Shown here one piece after another: positions 1-9,520 of a DNA stretch of 64,000 nt (its first letter is position 1; each line of letters begins with the position of its first letter). Source of the DNA: a bacterium (lineage in GTDB: Bacteria; Zhuqueibacterota; Zhuqueibacteria; Zhuqueibacterales; Geothermadaptataceae); assembly GCA_024275575.1 (NCBI GenBank), contig JAJRYV010000009.1, positions 1 through 64,000 of the forward strand. The letters run 5' to 3'. The notes beneath the pieces are model-generated. The model did no database searches, had not been told where the DNA came from, and saw only the letters and a program-made list of their open reading frames with translations. A program made the translations under genes and the position numbers.

Positions 1-235
1 AACACGACCTTGACGACAAGCCATGATTTTGTGCTCACAGGTTTGCAATCAGATTCCCAATATTTCTATCGTGTGCGTTCAAAAGATGCAGTGGGCAATG
101 CAGTGCTTTCGGCGCTTTTGAATTTTCAGACACAGGCTGCGCCACCACCGGACACTACCGCGCCGGTGATATCCGCGGTGAGTGTTGCGAATATCAGCGC
201 CAGTTCGGCAGAGATTCAATGGCAGACGGATGAGG
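1..235 (+). repeat. Direct repeat copy 1 inside the giant surface protein gene
   Basis: This stretch matches 3151-3385 base for base without gaps; I count 15 mismatches in 235 positions (about 94% identity). It encodes the end of one Fn3 module, the PDTTAP linker and the start of the next, so it is a recent intragenic duplication or gene-converted module. The copy may extend upstream of the window. Confidence 0.95.
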
Positions 236-3200
236 TTGCCGACAGTCAGGTAGAATATGGCCTGACCGGCTCAAATGATGAGTTTTCGCTTTTGGATACA
301 CTATTATCCACCAGTCATAATGTACTATTGACTGGCCTGACTAAAGGTGAAACATATTTTTTTCGTGTAAAATCCCGTGATGTGGCTGGTAATTTGGCAA
401 TCGGGAATGATTCAACTTTTACATTATTAAATGCAAATCCTCTGTCGTTTACAAATATCACCGATTTTGCCGGAACCGCGGGCCCTGGCGGGCAGGTTAC
501 TAACGGCGGGCATGCTGCGGTTTGGGCAGATATCGATGGTAATGATTTCCCAGATTTATATATCACTTACCTTTACACGATGCCCATTGCCGATGTACTG
601 TTTATCAATCAGGGCGATACCACATTTATCGATGAAGCAGTGGAGCGCGGGGTCGATGATTTTGACGGTGGGTCGCACGGCGCTGTTTTTGCTGATTTGG
701 ACAACGATGGTGATTTCGATTTATTTAACGGCACCACCGACGGGGCCAGTGGTATTTCGGGGGGAAATAACCTTTTTCAAAACGATGGTCAGGGTTACTT
801 TAGTGATGTGAGCGATAGCGCCGGAATTCCCGACCAGGACTGGGAAACCCGGAGTGTGGTGGCTTTTGATTGGGATAATGACGGCGATCTCGATCTGCTT
901 TGCGTCAATAATTATCAGGGGACCAACGATCCTGCCGACGAGCTCAACGAATTGTTGCGCAATGATGGTGGAATGAAATTTACGCCCATCCTCACCGGCG
1001 CACTTGCAACCGCACCGATGGGGCAGGGGGCGCTCGCCACAGATTTCGATGCAGATGGTGATATTGATTTAATCGCTGCTAATCGTACCGGTCCGGTCAA
1101 TATTCTTGAAAATGATGGCAACGGCGTCTTTACACTGGTCTCCCCTGATTCCATCGGCATCCAACATCAGGCGCAAGATGGCGTTAGCAGTGCAGATGTT
1201 GATAATGATGGTGATATGGATCTATTACTTACCAGTGATAATCAGGGTGAGCTTTATCTAAACCTTGGGGGAGGGACTTTTTCTCATGGACAAAGCTTTT
1301 TAAATACAGATGGTTATATGGGCGCGTTCGCTGATTTTGATAATGATGGTGATCTCGATTTGGTCTATGCCGGAGATGATATCTCTTATCTCAATGACGG
1401 CACCGGCGCTTTCACAGCGGGGCCGGCCGTACCGGTGCCCGGAGTCAGTGATCCCCGGGCAATCGGCATTGCCGATTTTGACAATGATGGGGATGAAGAT
1501 TTTGCCATCGCTGCAAAACTCTCGGGCAATTATCTAATCCGCAACAACCTGGATGGCGGCAATCAGATCAAAATAAAACTGTTGTCGCCACAAAATCAAA
1601 TTGGTGCTTTTGGCGCCAAAATCAAAGTACGGGCACAGGGCACACTGATCGCTTTTCGTGAAGCGCAGAGTGCTTTTGGCTACCTCGGACAGAATGATCC
1701 CACGCTTTCGATCGGTATAGGTGAGCACAATAGTGTCGATGTTGATGTGGAATTTCCCGACGGAACATCCATGCGACGAAGCAATCTGGCAGCCGGCAGC
1801 ATCACTTTTTTTGATGGCGTTGCTGCCGACACCATTTTTCCGGCCATCTCGCTGGTTGGGAGCAGCGAAATATCGGCTGATGCCGCGACCATCACCTGGC
1901 AGACTGATGAAATATCAACTTCGCAAGTGCAATTTGGCACAGATGTAAACTATGGTACAAGCACTGGCGAAACAGCAGTTTATCTTACCGAACATTTCCT
2001 CCGACTCACCGGTTTGAGTGCAGAGACCACTTATCATTTCAAAGTTTTATCCCGTGATAAGGCCGGCAATGTTGCTGAGCGGGGTGATTTTATTTTTTCA
2101 ACGTTGACGCTATCGCAAACACCACCACTAATTTCCTCAGTACAAGTCGATTCGATAACGCAGAATTCGGCACAAATTCATTGGCAAACCGACGTTGTGG
2201 CTGATTCGAAAGTAGCGTATGGCGAGAGTGATTCCCTTGGCCGGATGACATCGTTGCAAACCAACCTAGTTACCAACCACACGGTTTCCCTGAGCGGGCT
2301 GGCCGCCAATACGCAATATTATTATAAAGTCATTTCAAAAGGCAGCAACGGACAGACTGCGGAGTCGGTTATTTTTACATTTAAAACAATGATGGGCCCC
2401 TTGCTCTCCGATGATTTTGCCGGTAATAGCCTCGATCTTGCAAAATGGAAAAAAGGCGACAATAGCGGCAATGGGGCTGTAGTTGAAAATGGCGCTTTGC
2501 ACCTGCGCTCACAAAGCGGTACAGGCGGCTGGATTTATACGACCGATCGATTTCCACTTGCCAATACCGTTGCCAAAATAAAAGTTATCCAGCCAAACGG
2601 AGATGGGGTGATCGGCTTGTCTCCCACGGTACAGGCGAATTCAGGAAGTGGATTTTACGACGAGCCGAATCGCTATCGTTTTTATGTTTATTTCTCCGGC
2701 AGTGGCGGGCCGACGAAACTTTATATCCAATGGCGTAAAAATAGCCAGGTTGGTGGTTTGGATGTTGCCCGGGGTGTTGTTTTTAACAATAATTTTTTCC
2801 TGCGCATACGTATGGACTCGACAAATATTTACTTCGAATATTCATTTAATGATGTCGATTGGAGCACCGCTTACAGCGAAATTTTTGATTTGCCGGGTTA
2901 TAGTCTCGCCGATTCCTCTTTTTATGAGTTATCAGCCTATAATACCCCGGTGAAAGGTGAACTGGTGCTCGATGATTTTTCCTTGACACGAGCTGCAGAG
3001 CCGATGCTGGACGGCACCCCGCCGATACTTTCCAGTGTTTCCGCAGCCGCAGGTGTGGATACGACAGCGATCAGTTGGACGACGGACGAGATCGCCGACG
3101 GCCAGGTGGAATATGGCCTGACGGATACGCTGGGATCGAGCAGTGATTTGAACACGAGCTTGACGACAAACCATAATTTTGTGCTCACAGGTTTGCAATC

Positions 3201-6200
3201 AGAGTCACAATATTTCTATCGTGTGCGTTCAAAAGATGCTGCGGGCAATGCGGCGCTTTCGGCGCTTTTGAATTTTCAGACCCAGGCTGCGCCACCGCCG
3301 GACACCACCGCGCCGGTGATATCTGCAGTGAGTGCTGCGAATATCAGCGCCAGTTCGGCAGAGATTCAATGGCAGACGGATGAGGCGTCGGATTCACAGG
3401 TAGAATATGGCCAGAGCGCCGCGCTGGGCAATTTTACTCCGCTGCAAACGATGCCGGTTATGAGCCACACAGTGACGCTTTCGGCTTTGCAAGCGGATAC
3501 GCAGTATTTTTACAAAGTCTATTCAAAAGATGCTGCGGGCAATACGGCGGTCTCGACGGTTGATTCATTTTCCACCAATGCCGCCGTCATCAATCCGGGG
3601 CCGATTCAGTTTACCGATATTTCGAGCCAATCCGGCGCTGAAACGCCTGCCGGGCCACAGGGTTTTGGCCATGGTGTTGCCGGTGCGGATTATAATAATG
3701 ATGGTTTCATCGATATCATCGTTTCCAATTACGATACTTCAAATGCACTGCTCATTAACAATCAGGATGGCACGTTCACTGACCGGGCGGCTTCCTGGAA
3801 TGTGCTCGGCGGCATGAATTGGTTCGACCGCGGTATCTCGGCTGCTGATTACAATAATGATGGTTTCGCTGATTTTTACCTCAATATTGCCGGTAGCAGT
3901 AAACTCTATAAAAACTCCGGTTCATCCTCATTTAATGAGGTCACCGGCAGCAGCGGTATTTATGATTCCGGACAGGCGCAGGCAGCGCTGTGGGGTGATT
4001 TCAGTAACGACGGTTTACTGGATTTACTGTCGCTAAATTATAACAACCCCTTACGTCTGTTTGTGCAAAACAGCAATTATACGTTCACTGACCGGACGAG
4101 TGAATATGGATTGAGCAATAAAAATTATAACGTTAGCGGGGTCGTATTTGATATCGAAGGCGACGGTGATATGGATATTTTCATTTCACGCGGTGAAACC
4201 TATGCTAATCTGCTGTTCGTGAACAATGGCAGCAATTATTTTTATGATCAGGCCAGCCAGCGCGGCGTTGCATTGCCGGATCGCCACGGCCAGGGTGTCA
4301 CTGTTGGTGATTTCGATAATGATGGCGATCTCGATCTGTTTTTCTGCAGTGATATCAACAGCAATAAATTGTTGCGCAACGATGGCAGTGGTTATTTTTC
4401 CGACTACACTGTCACGGCGGGACTCGCCGATAACAGCCGCTCCACCGGCTGTAATTTTGCTGATTTCAATAATGATGGCTGGCTCGATCTATACGTGATC
4501 AACTTTGGCGAAGCAAACCGCATTTACCAAAATGACTGCGACGGCACCTTTACCTGGGAAAACAATACCGGCGCTGAAAGCCGTCGCAATGGATATGGTT
4601 CCTGCCTCACAGATTTTGACAAGGATGGGGATATCGATATTTTTATCTCCAATTCCGGCGCCAAAAGCCAGTTGTTTGATAATGGCGCCGGAGCAACATA
4701 CTGGCTTGAGTTTAACTTGCAGGGCAAGAGTAGCAACGCCGGCGGCATCGGGGCAGTTATCGATTTTTATTTCAACAAAAAACAGCAACGACGGGTGATG
4801 CTCGCCGGTGAAGGATTCGTTTCCGGCAACCTTACACCGCTGCATTTCGGCCTGGGTTCAGTTGATTTTGCCGACAGCGTTGTTATCAACTGGCCTGCCG
4901 GAGGAAAATCCTTGCTGGATTTGCCGCTCGCCGGACAACGTATCACCGTTGTTGAAGGGCAAATGCCAGTTTACAACAGAAAATCAGAAGCAGATACGAC
5001 TGCGCCGGTTATCACAAATGTTATCGCTGCAAATATCCAGGCGACGACGGCAAATATCTCGTGGAATACGGATGAACCGGCCGATGGACAGGTGGAATAC
5101 GGACTCACCGACACATTGGGCATGAGTTCGAACTTAAACACAAACCTGGCAACAAACCACAGCATTGATCTGACTGGACTGCAGGCCGATTCAACGTATT
5201 ATTATCGTGTGCGTTCGAAAGATGCAGCCGGCAATGAACGTTTTTCTGGGGTTTATAATTTCACCACCTCATCAGCAGGGCCGGTGATCTTGTTTGCCGA
5301 TGCTTTTGATGGCGGTTCGCTCGATAGCGAGAAGTGGCACAAAGGCGCCAATGCTCATAATTATTCACAGGTGAACAATGGAGCGCTGGAGTTGATTTCC
5401 GATAACAACGAAACCGGCTGGGTGGTCACACAGCAGAAATTCGTTGCCCGGAATACGGAAGTCATCGTTAGAATCAGACAACCCAATGGGGATGGCGATG
5501 TGGCCATTTGTCCGACATTTATGCCTGATGCTGTCGCCGGTATTTATAACGAAGCCAACTGGTACCGTTTTTTTACTTATCAATCCGGCGGCAGCAATTA
5601 TCTGCTCTATGTGCAGTGGCGGCGCGATGGCGCAGTGAGCGGTCTCGACGTCACCGGCGGGCTCACCATCACCGGTGAAATCTGGCTGCGCATGCGCATG
5701 GATACGACGAAAATTTATTTCGACGCCTCGTTCGACGGCCAGGTTTGGACGGAAACCTATTCAGAGGTTTTCTCGCTTGGCAATTATACTTTGCAGGACC
5801 AGTTTCATTACGCTTTGGAGGCAGCGAAAACCGATATCCGCGGCGATTTAATCATCGATGAATTTGAAATTCGCGACCTCACTTCACAGGAGGCGTTGAA
5901 GCCGGTTGTGACGAAAAAAGGAGGGGATCTGGCAGGCGAGATCAGGCTGCCGCTGGAATTTGCCCTGTCGCAAAATTATCCAAACCCGTTCAATCCGGAA
6001 ACGAAAATGGATCTGTTAATATCGCAAACCGCTGCCGTGACGGCGATAATTTATAATATCCATGCACAGGAAATCACAAAAATATATTCGGCGATTGCCG
6101 GGCCGGGTAAATTAACCCTGCACTGGAACGGCCGCAATCATGCCGGGAATCTCATGCCCAGCGGTATTTATATCGTCCGTGTTCAGGCGCAGGCTGAATC

Positions 6201-6246
6201 CGGCAAGCGCTTTATGGCCGTGCGCAGACTGGTTCTGATCAAATAA
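1..6246 (+). CDS. Giant modular secreted protein, 5' end outside window (Fn3, VCBS/FG-GAP, UnbV, LamG-like, sorting domain)
   Basis: The frame is open from base 1, so the N-terminus lies upstream; the TTG at 10 sits inside an Fn3 domain and is not a start. By position I read Fn3 modules (about 1-430), a VCBS/FG-GAP propeller rich in DNDGD calcium loops (450-1560), an UnbV/ASPIC-type module (1560-1800), two Fn3 modules (1840-2385), a LamG-like jelly roll (2400-2990), two Fn3 modules (3010-3590), a second propeller (3600-4680) and UnbV module (4690-4950), Fn3 (5000-5270), a second LamG-like module (5280-5880), and the C-terminal QNYPNPFNPET/FlgD-like sorting region (5950-6246). It is probably exported and held on or released from the cell surface. 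These folds suggest adhesion or carbohydrate binding; no catalytic domain is visible. It converges on the chemoreceptor gene with a 22-base gap. Confidence 0.9.
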   Translation, partial: NTTLTTSHDFVLTGLQSDSQYFYRVRSKDAVGNAVLSALLNFQTQAAPPPDTTAPVISAVSVANISASSAEIQWQTDEVADSQVEYGLTGSNDEFSLLDTLLSTSHNVLLTGLTKGETYFFRVKSRDVAGNLAIGNDSTFTLLNANPLSFTNITDFAGTAGPGGQVTNGGHAAVWADIDGNDFPDLYITYLYTMPIADVLFINQGDTTFIDEAVERGVDDFDGGSHGAVFADLDNDGDFDLFNGTTDGASGISGGNNLFQNDGQGYFSDVSDSAGIPDQDWETRSVVAFDWDNDGDLDLLCVNNYQGTNDPADELNELLRNDGGMKFTPILTGALATAPMGQGALATDFDADGDIDLIAANRTGPVNILENDGNGVFTLVSPDSIGIQHQAQDGVSSADVDNDGDMDLLLTSDNQGELYLNLGGGTFSHGQSFLNTDGYMGAFADFDNDGDLDLVYAGDDISYLNDGTGAFTAGPAVPVPGVSDPRAIGIADFDNDGDEDFAIAAKLSGNYLIRNNLDGGNQIKIKLLSPQNQIGAFGAKIKVRAQGTLIAFREAQSAFGYLGQNDPTLSIGIGEHNSVDVDVEFPDGTSMRRSNLAAGSITFFDGVAADTIFPAISLVGSSEISADAATITWQTDEISTSQVQFGTDVNYGTSTGETAVYLTEHFLRLTGLSAETTYHFKVLSRDKAGNVAERGDFIFSTLTLSQTPPLISSVQVDSITQNSAQIHWQTDVVADSKVAYGESDSLGRMTSLQTNLVTNHTVSLSGLAANTQYYYKVISKGSNGQTAESVIFTFKTMMGPLLSDDFAGNSLDLAKWKKGDNSGNGAVVENGALHLRSQSGTGGWIYTTDRFPLANTVAKIKVIQPNGDGVIGLSPTVQANSGSGFYDEPNRYRFYVYFSGSGGPTKLYIQWRKNSQVGGLDVARGVVFNNNFFLRIRMDSTNIYFEYSFNDVDWSTAYSEIFDLPGYSLADSSFYELSAYNTPVKGELVLDDFSLTRAAEPMLDGTPPILSSVSAAAGVDTTAISWTTDEIADGQVEYGLTDTLGSSSDLNTSLTTNHNFVLTGLQSESQYFYRVRSKDAAGNAALSALLNFQTQAAPPPDTTAPVISAVSAANISASSAEIQWQTDEASDSQVEYGQSAALGNFTPLQTMPVMSHTVTLSALQADTQYFYKVYSKDAAGNTAVSTVDSFSTNAAVINPGPIQFTDISSQSGAETPAGPQGFGHGVAGADYNNDGFIDIIVSNYDTSNALLINNQDGTFTDRAASWNVLGGMNWFDRGISAADYNNDGFADFYLNIAGSSKLYKNSGSSSFNEVTGSSGIYDSGQAQAALWGDFSNDGLLDLLSLNYNNPLRLFVQNSNYTFTDRTSEYGLSNKNYNVSGVVFDIEGDGDMDIFISRGETYANLLFVNNGSNYFYDQASQRGVALPDRHGQGVTVGDFDNDGDLDLFFCSDINSNKLLRNDGSGYFSDYTVTAGLADNSRSTGCNFADFNNDGWLDLYVINFGEANRIYQNDCDGTFTWENNTGAESRRNGYGSCLTDFDKDGDIDIFISNSGAKSQLFDNGAGATYWLEFNLQGKSSNAGGIGAVIDFYFNKKQQRRVMLAGEGFVSGNLTPLHFGLGSVDFADSVVINWPAGGKSLLDLPLAGQRITVVEGQMPVYNRKSEADTTAPVITNVIAANIQATTANISWNTDEPADGQVEYGLTDTLGMSSNLNTNLATNHSIDLTGLQADSTYYYRVRSKDAAGNERFSGVYNFTTSSAGPVILFADAFDGGSLDSEKWHKGANAHNYSQVNNGALELISDNNETGWVVTQQKFVARNTEVIVRIRQPNGDGDVAICPTFMPDAVAGIYNEANWYRFFTYQSGGSNYLLYVQWRRDGAVSGLDVTGGLTITGEIWLRMRMDTTKIYFDASFDGQVWTETYSEVFSLGNYTLQDQFHYALEAAKTDIRGDLIIDEFEIRDLTSQEALKPVVTKKGGDLAGEIRLPLEFALSQNYPNPFNPETKMDLLISQTAAVTAIIYNIHAQEITKIYSAIAGPGKLTLHWNGRNHAGNLMPSGIYIVRVQAQAESGKRFMAVRRLVLIK
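3151..3385 (+). repeat. Direct repeat copy 2 inside the giant surface protein gene
   Basis: Second copy of the repeat at 1-235, offset by exactly 3150 bases and in the same reading frame. Identity falls off after the shared segment (TGAGG at 3381-3385), where the second Fn3 module diverges. Confidence 0.95.
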
Positions 6247-6268
6247 GGTCTGAATACACCGGGGTAAA

Positions 6269-8476
6269 CTAATCGACAACGGTAGTTGAATGTTCCAGGA
6301 CAGGAGAATAGCTTTGTTCATTCTCAGTCTTCTGCGCTTCCAGCCGAAACTTTTTGAGCGATGTGAGAAGTGAATCGGTTAATTCATAGAGAGATTTCGC
6401 CTCGGTTGCGATGGTATTTATTGCAGAAGCCTGAACTTGCGTCGTTTCACTGATACTATTGATGTTTTGCGAGATTTCGTTGCTGACCGAGGATTGCTCT
6501 TCTCCGGCAGCATTGACTTGCATGATAAGTTCTGTACTCCGTGACGATGATTCACGGATATCTTCCAAAGATTTGCCGGCCCGTGTAAAGGCGTCCTCCT
6601 GTTTGATAATATCTGAAGAAACCTGCTCCATCGATTTGACAACGTGGTTAGTCACATTCTGGTTATCTTTAATATTATTCGTTATCTCCCGGATGGAAGA
6701 GCTCGTTCTTTCAGCCAGCTTTCTTACTTCATCTGCGACGACGGCAAATCCGCGGCCTTGTTCTCCGGCGCGAGCTGCCTCGATTGCAGCATTTAATGCA
6801 AGCAGGTTTGTCTGATCTGCAATCTCGTTAATTACTTCGGTGATCTCGCCAATTTTTTCGCTGCTTCTGCTCAATTCTTTCACCTCATTCGCCGAATCTT
6901 TGACGGTCGAGGAAAGCTTTTTAAAACCCTCTACGGCTTGCTCCATGAACTCACTGCCTTCCCGGGCAATTTCTCCCGATTGTTCAGCCATTTCGTTTGC
7001 GTATGCAAGATTTTTCGAGTTTTCAGAAATGGTTTGCGTCATTTCAGACATCGCAGTGGCAACTTCCATTGTGCGTTGAGCCTGTTCACCGGAACCCTGG
7101 GCGATCTGCTCGCTCTTCGAGTTTATTATCGTGCCGATCTCTGCAGTCTGGTTGGCATTGCGAATCACTTGTGTGATCATCGTTCTGATATGTTTAACGG
7201 CTCTATTAAATCCATCGTACAATTTTTTGATTGAATCATCTCTCTCCGATGACAGGGAAACACTAAGGTCTCCATTGGCAAATTTTTGCATTGTCACAAG
7301 CATCTTTTCTACACTTTGATCGAGATAATCGTTTTGTTTCGTGGCTATTTTTTGTGCGCTTTCAGCGACCAGCGCCGCTTGTTCTGCCGCGAGACGGTTC
7401 TTCTCAGCATCGCTGATGGCTTGATTAATGCTGTCCACCATCGTATTGAAAGCCTCGCACAATTGACCGGTCTCATCGGAACTTGTCACTTCGATTTTAT
7501 AGTCCAGGTCTCCATCGGTTATGTGTTTTGATGCAGAAACCAGCTCCCTTATGGGGTTGGAAATAAATCTGGCGACGAGGCGCAGAACGATCAGCGCGAA
7601 ACCGAGAGCCGCGATGATGATATAAATCGTCACCCAAAAGAGATGGTACAAAACTGCAAAAACATCATGTTCCAGTGCTCCCAAAACGACCTCCACATCG
7701 ATAGAAGCAACCGTTACTTTTTCCAGTTTCCAGCCGTCGAGGCTGGTGGCGATAAAAGCATCCCTTTTTTGTTTACTGTCAAAAGCAGAACTGATGAGAA
7801 TTCTCCTGTCCGCAGTCGCGACGACGTAACTTATGGCCGTATTTTCAAATGAATTGAACGTTTTCGATAGAAAATCATCGATTGGTTGATAGATCCAGAG
7901 AATGCCGGCAATATTCGAATCGACAAAGATCGCCCCCGCCGAAAGCAAAACCCAACCGTCATTTTCATCATACACGATGTGATGCATGACCGTCACCGAT
8001 TCATGGACATTATCGCTGCCGCTATTCTTTTTCCGGACTAAAGCTGCCAGTTGATTCTGATAATTGTATCGATCATAGTGTTCAATCCGCTTCCCGGATT
8101 TGATCTGCAGGAACGGGTTGCCGTCAGCCGTGCCTGCTTACATCTTTATATACTGTGGATTTGGCCCGTAAATCCTGGTTAAAAAGGCTTCCAGAATCGC
8201 TTCAGCATTGGTCATGCCTTCCGAATCTTCAAATTCCCTCGAAAGAAAATAGTCTTCAAAAGCTTTGTGTGATCGAATAACCGCGATATCCTGTTCGGTT
8301 CGCTCCACCAGACTTTTGATGATATTGCTTTTTTCTTTTGCCGTCTCCAGCAACCGTTCAGTTATTCGTTGTTTCAGCTCATCCTGTACAATCGACTGGC
8401 TGATTAAGCTCTGGATGGCCAGAGCGATAAAAACGACGGTGATGCTGGCGAGTGTTATTTTGTTACCGATCTTCAT
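6269..8476 (-). pseudogene. Methyl-accepting chemotaxis protein interrupted by one in-frame TAA
   Basis: Two open frames, 8476-8138 and 8137-6269, are in the same frame and separated only by a TAA at 8140-8138 (minus strand). Reading through gives one chemoreceptor of about 735 codons: N-terminal membrane segment, dCache-like periplasmic sensor broken after NPQYIKM, a second membrane segment, HAMP ([10 protein letters not shown]), and a cytoplasmic signalling domain with the conserved hairpin (residues such as [15 protein letters not shown]). No C-terminal CheR-tethering pentapeptide is seen. The downstream piece could restart at the GTG at 7996 but would lack the first membrane segment. The gene lies 118 bases behind a binding-protein gene on the same strand. 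It may be a recent pseudogene, a readthrough case or a sequence error; the rest of the frame is intact. Confidence 0.88.
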
Positions 8477-8594
8477 ATTATTGGCTTTCCGGTACTATAA
8501 AAACTGTATTTCGATCAGGTTAGGCTGTTGCGTTCTGAAAGTGAGTTTCATATTGTAAAATGCTTTACGGGCAGTTTGATGCAATCCGGCACCC

Positions 8595-9500
8595 TTATTC
8601 TGCAGGGTAATTGAATTGTATGTTGTGTTTTTGCCACAAAGCATTTAAAGCTCGCCCCTCTTTCAGATTCACAGTGCCTTGCCCGGAGATGATTTTCTGT
8701 CCCTCGTCACTCAAAATAAAGGCAATAAAATCTTTCACCTCAGGCGTCTGGTTATGATTTACAGCGATATAAAGCGGACGGAATAGCGGATATTTCCCGG
8801 ATGCGATCAGGTTTTTCTCAGGTTCAATCCCATCGATGGTTAACACTTTTACCTCCGCTTTACGAGCAGAACTGATTCCGGTAACGCCCAGTGAAGTGGG
8901 CGTTCTGCTTATCTTTTTCTCCAAGGGCCCGCTCGATTTAAATTTGAGCGATTTGGCCTTAAAATTCTGCCCCATGTTCTTCGTGACCAACACGCGGAAC
9001 ATGTAGCCGACGCCAGATTTGCTGCCATGGCGGGTGCATAAAACGATGCGTTTATCCTGTGGATGTCCCAGGTCTTTCCAGGAATTGATTTCACCGGAAT
9101 AAACTTTCTTCAAATTCTCCAGCGAGATATTATTGACAGGATTGCTTTTACTGGTGATGACCACCAGTGCATCCCACGCCACCTGGACCAGCTTAACATA
9201 TTTTTCTTCAGGGTTTAATCGGCCGTTTATCGTCAATAAATGCCGACAGGTCCCGCCCATATCTGCGGTGCCGGCTGATGCTGCCCGGACACCTTTGGTG
9301 GCGCCGCCGCCACTCAAAATGATTGTTGTTCCTGTTTTTTTCGCATACTCTGAAGCTATTTCTTGCATGAAGGCCTTTTGGGTGATACCACAGCCTGTCC
9401 AGGTTAAACTCTTCTTTTGTGCGAAAGCCGCAAAAGGCGAGAAAATTATAACAGCAAAAGCGATAATCAATATTTGGGAGGTCGTTTTCCTCAAATTCAT
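8595..9500 (-). CDS. PstS-like periplasmic substrate-binding protein
   Basis: A 301-residue exported protein of the phosphate/tungstate-type periplasmic binding fold (PBP superfamily). The signal peptide ends at AFAQ; the mature start TWTGCGITQKAF, then LSGGGATKGVRA and GTADMGG, match the pattern of PstS-like proteins. I chose the ATG at 9500 because GGAG stands seven bases upstream and the hydrophobic signal then starts at once; the earlier ATG at 9539 would overlap the porin gene. It follows the porin gene by 20 bases, so they are probably one transcript. No ABC permease or ATPase gene is nearby, so it may deliver its ligand to a permease encoded elsewhere, or act as a ligand-presenting partner for the chemoreceptor downstream. 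The ligand is likely an oxyanion such as phosphate, by family only. Confidence 0.85.
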   Translation of the reverse strand: MNLRKTTSQILIIAFAVIIFSPFAAFAQKKSLTWTGCGITQKAFMQEIASEYAKKTGTTIILSGGGATKGVRAASAGTADMGGTCRHLLTINGRLNPEEKYVKLVQVAWDALVVITSKSNPVNNISLENLKKVYSGEINSWKDLGHPQDKRIVLCTRHGSKSGVGYMFRVLVTKNMGQNFKAKSLKFKSSGPLEKKISRTPTSLGVTGISSARKAEVKVLTIDGIEPEKNLIASGKYPLFRPLYIAVNHNQTPEVKDFIAFILSDEGQKIISGQGTVNLKEGRALNALWQKHNIQFNYPAE

Positions 9501-9520
9501 TTTACTCTCCATCTGGCTTT

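Noticed and set aside
1-3385. CRISPR or tandem satellite in the repeat-rich surface gene
   Set aside because: The repeats are protein-coding modules in one frame, widely spaced and of gene-module size.
6269-7996. Annotating the C-terminal chemoreceptor piece as a complete 575-residue gene
   Set aside because: It would start at a GTG inside the sensor domain and lack the first membrane segment; the upstream piece is in the same frame and clearly belongs to it.
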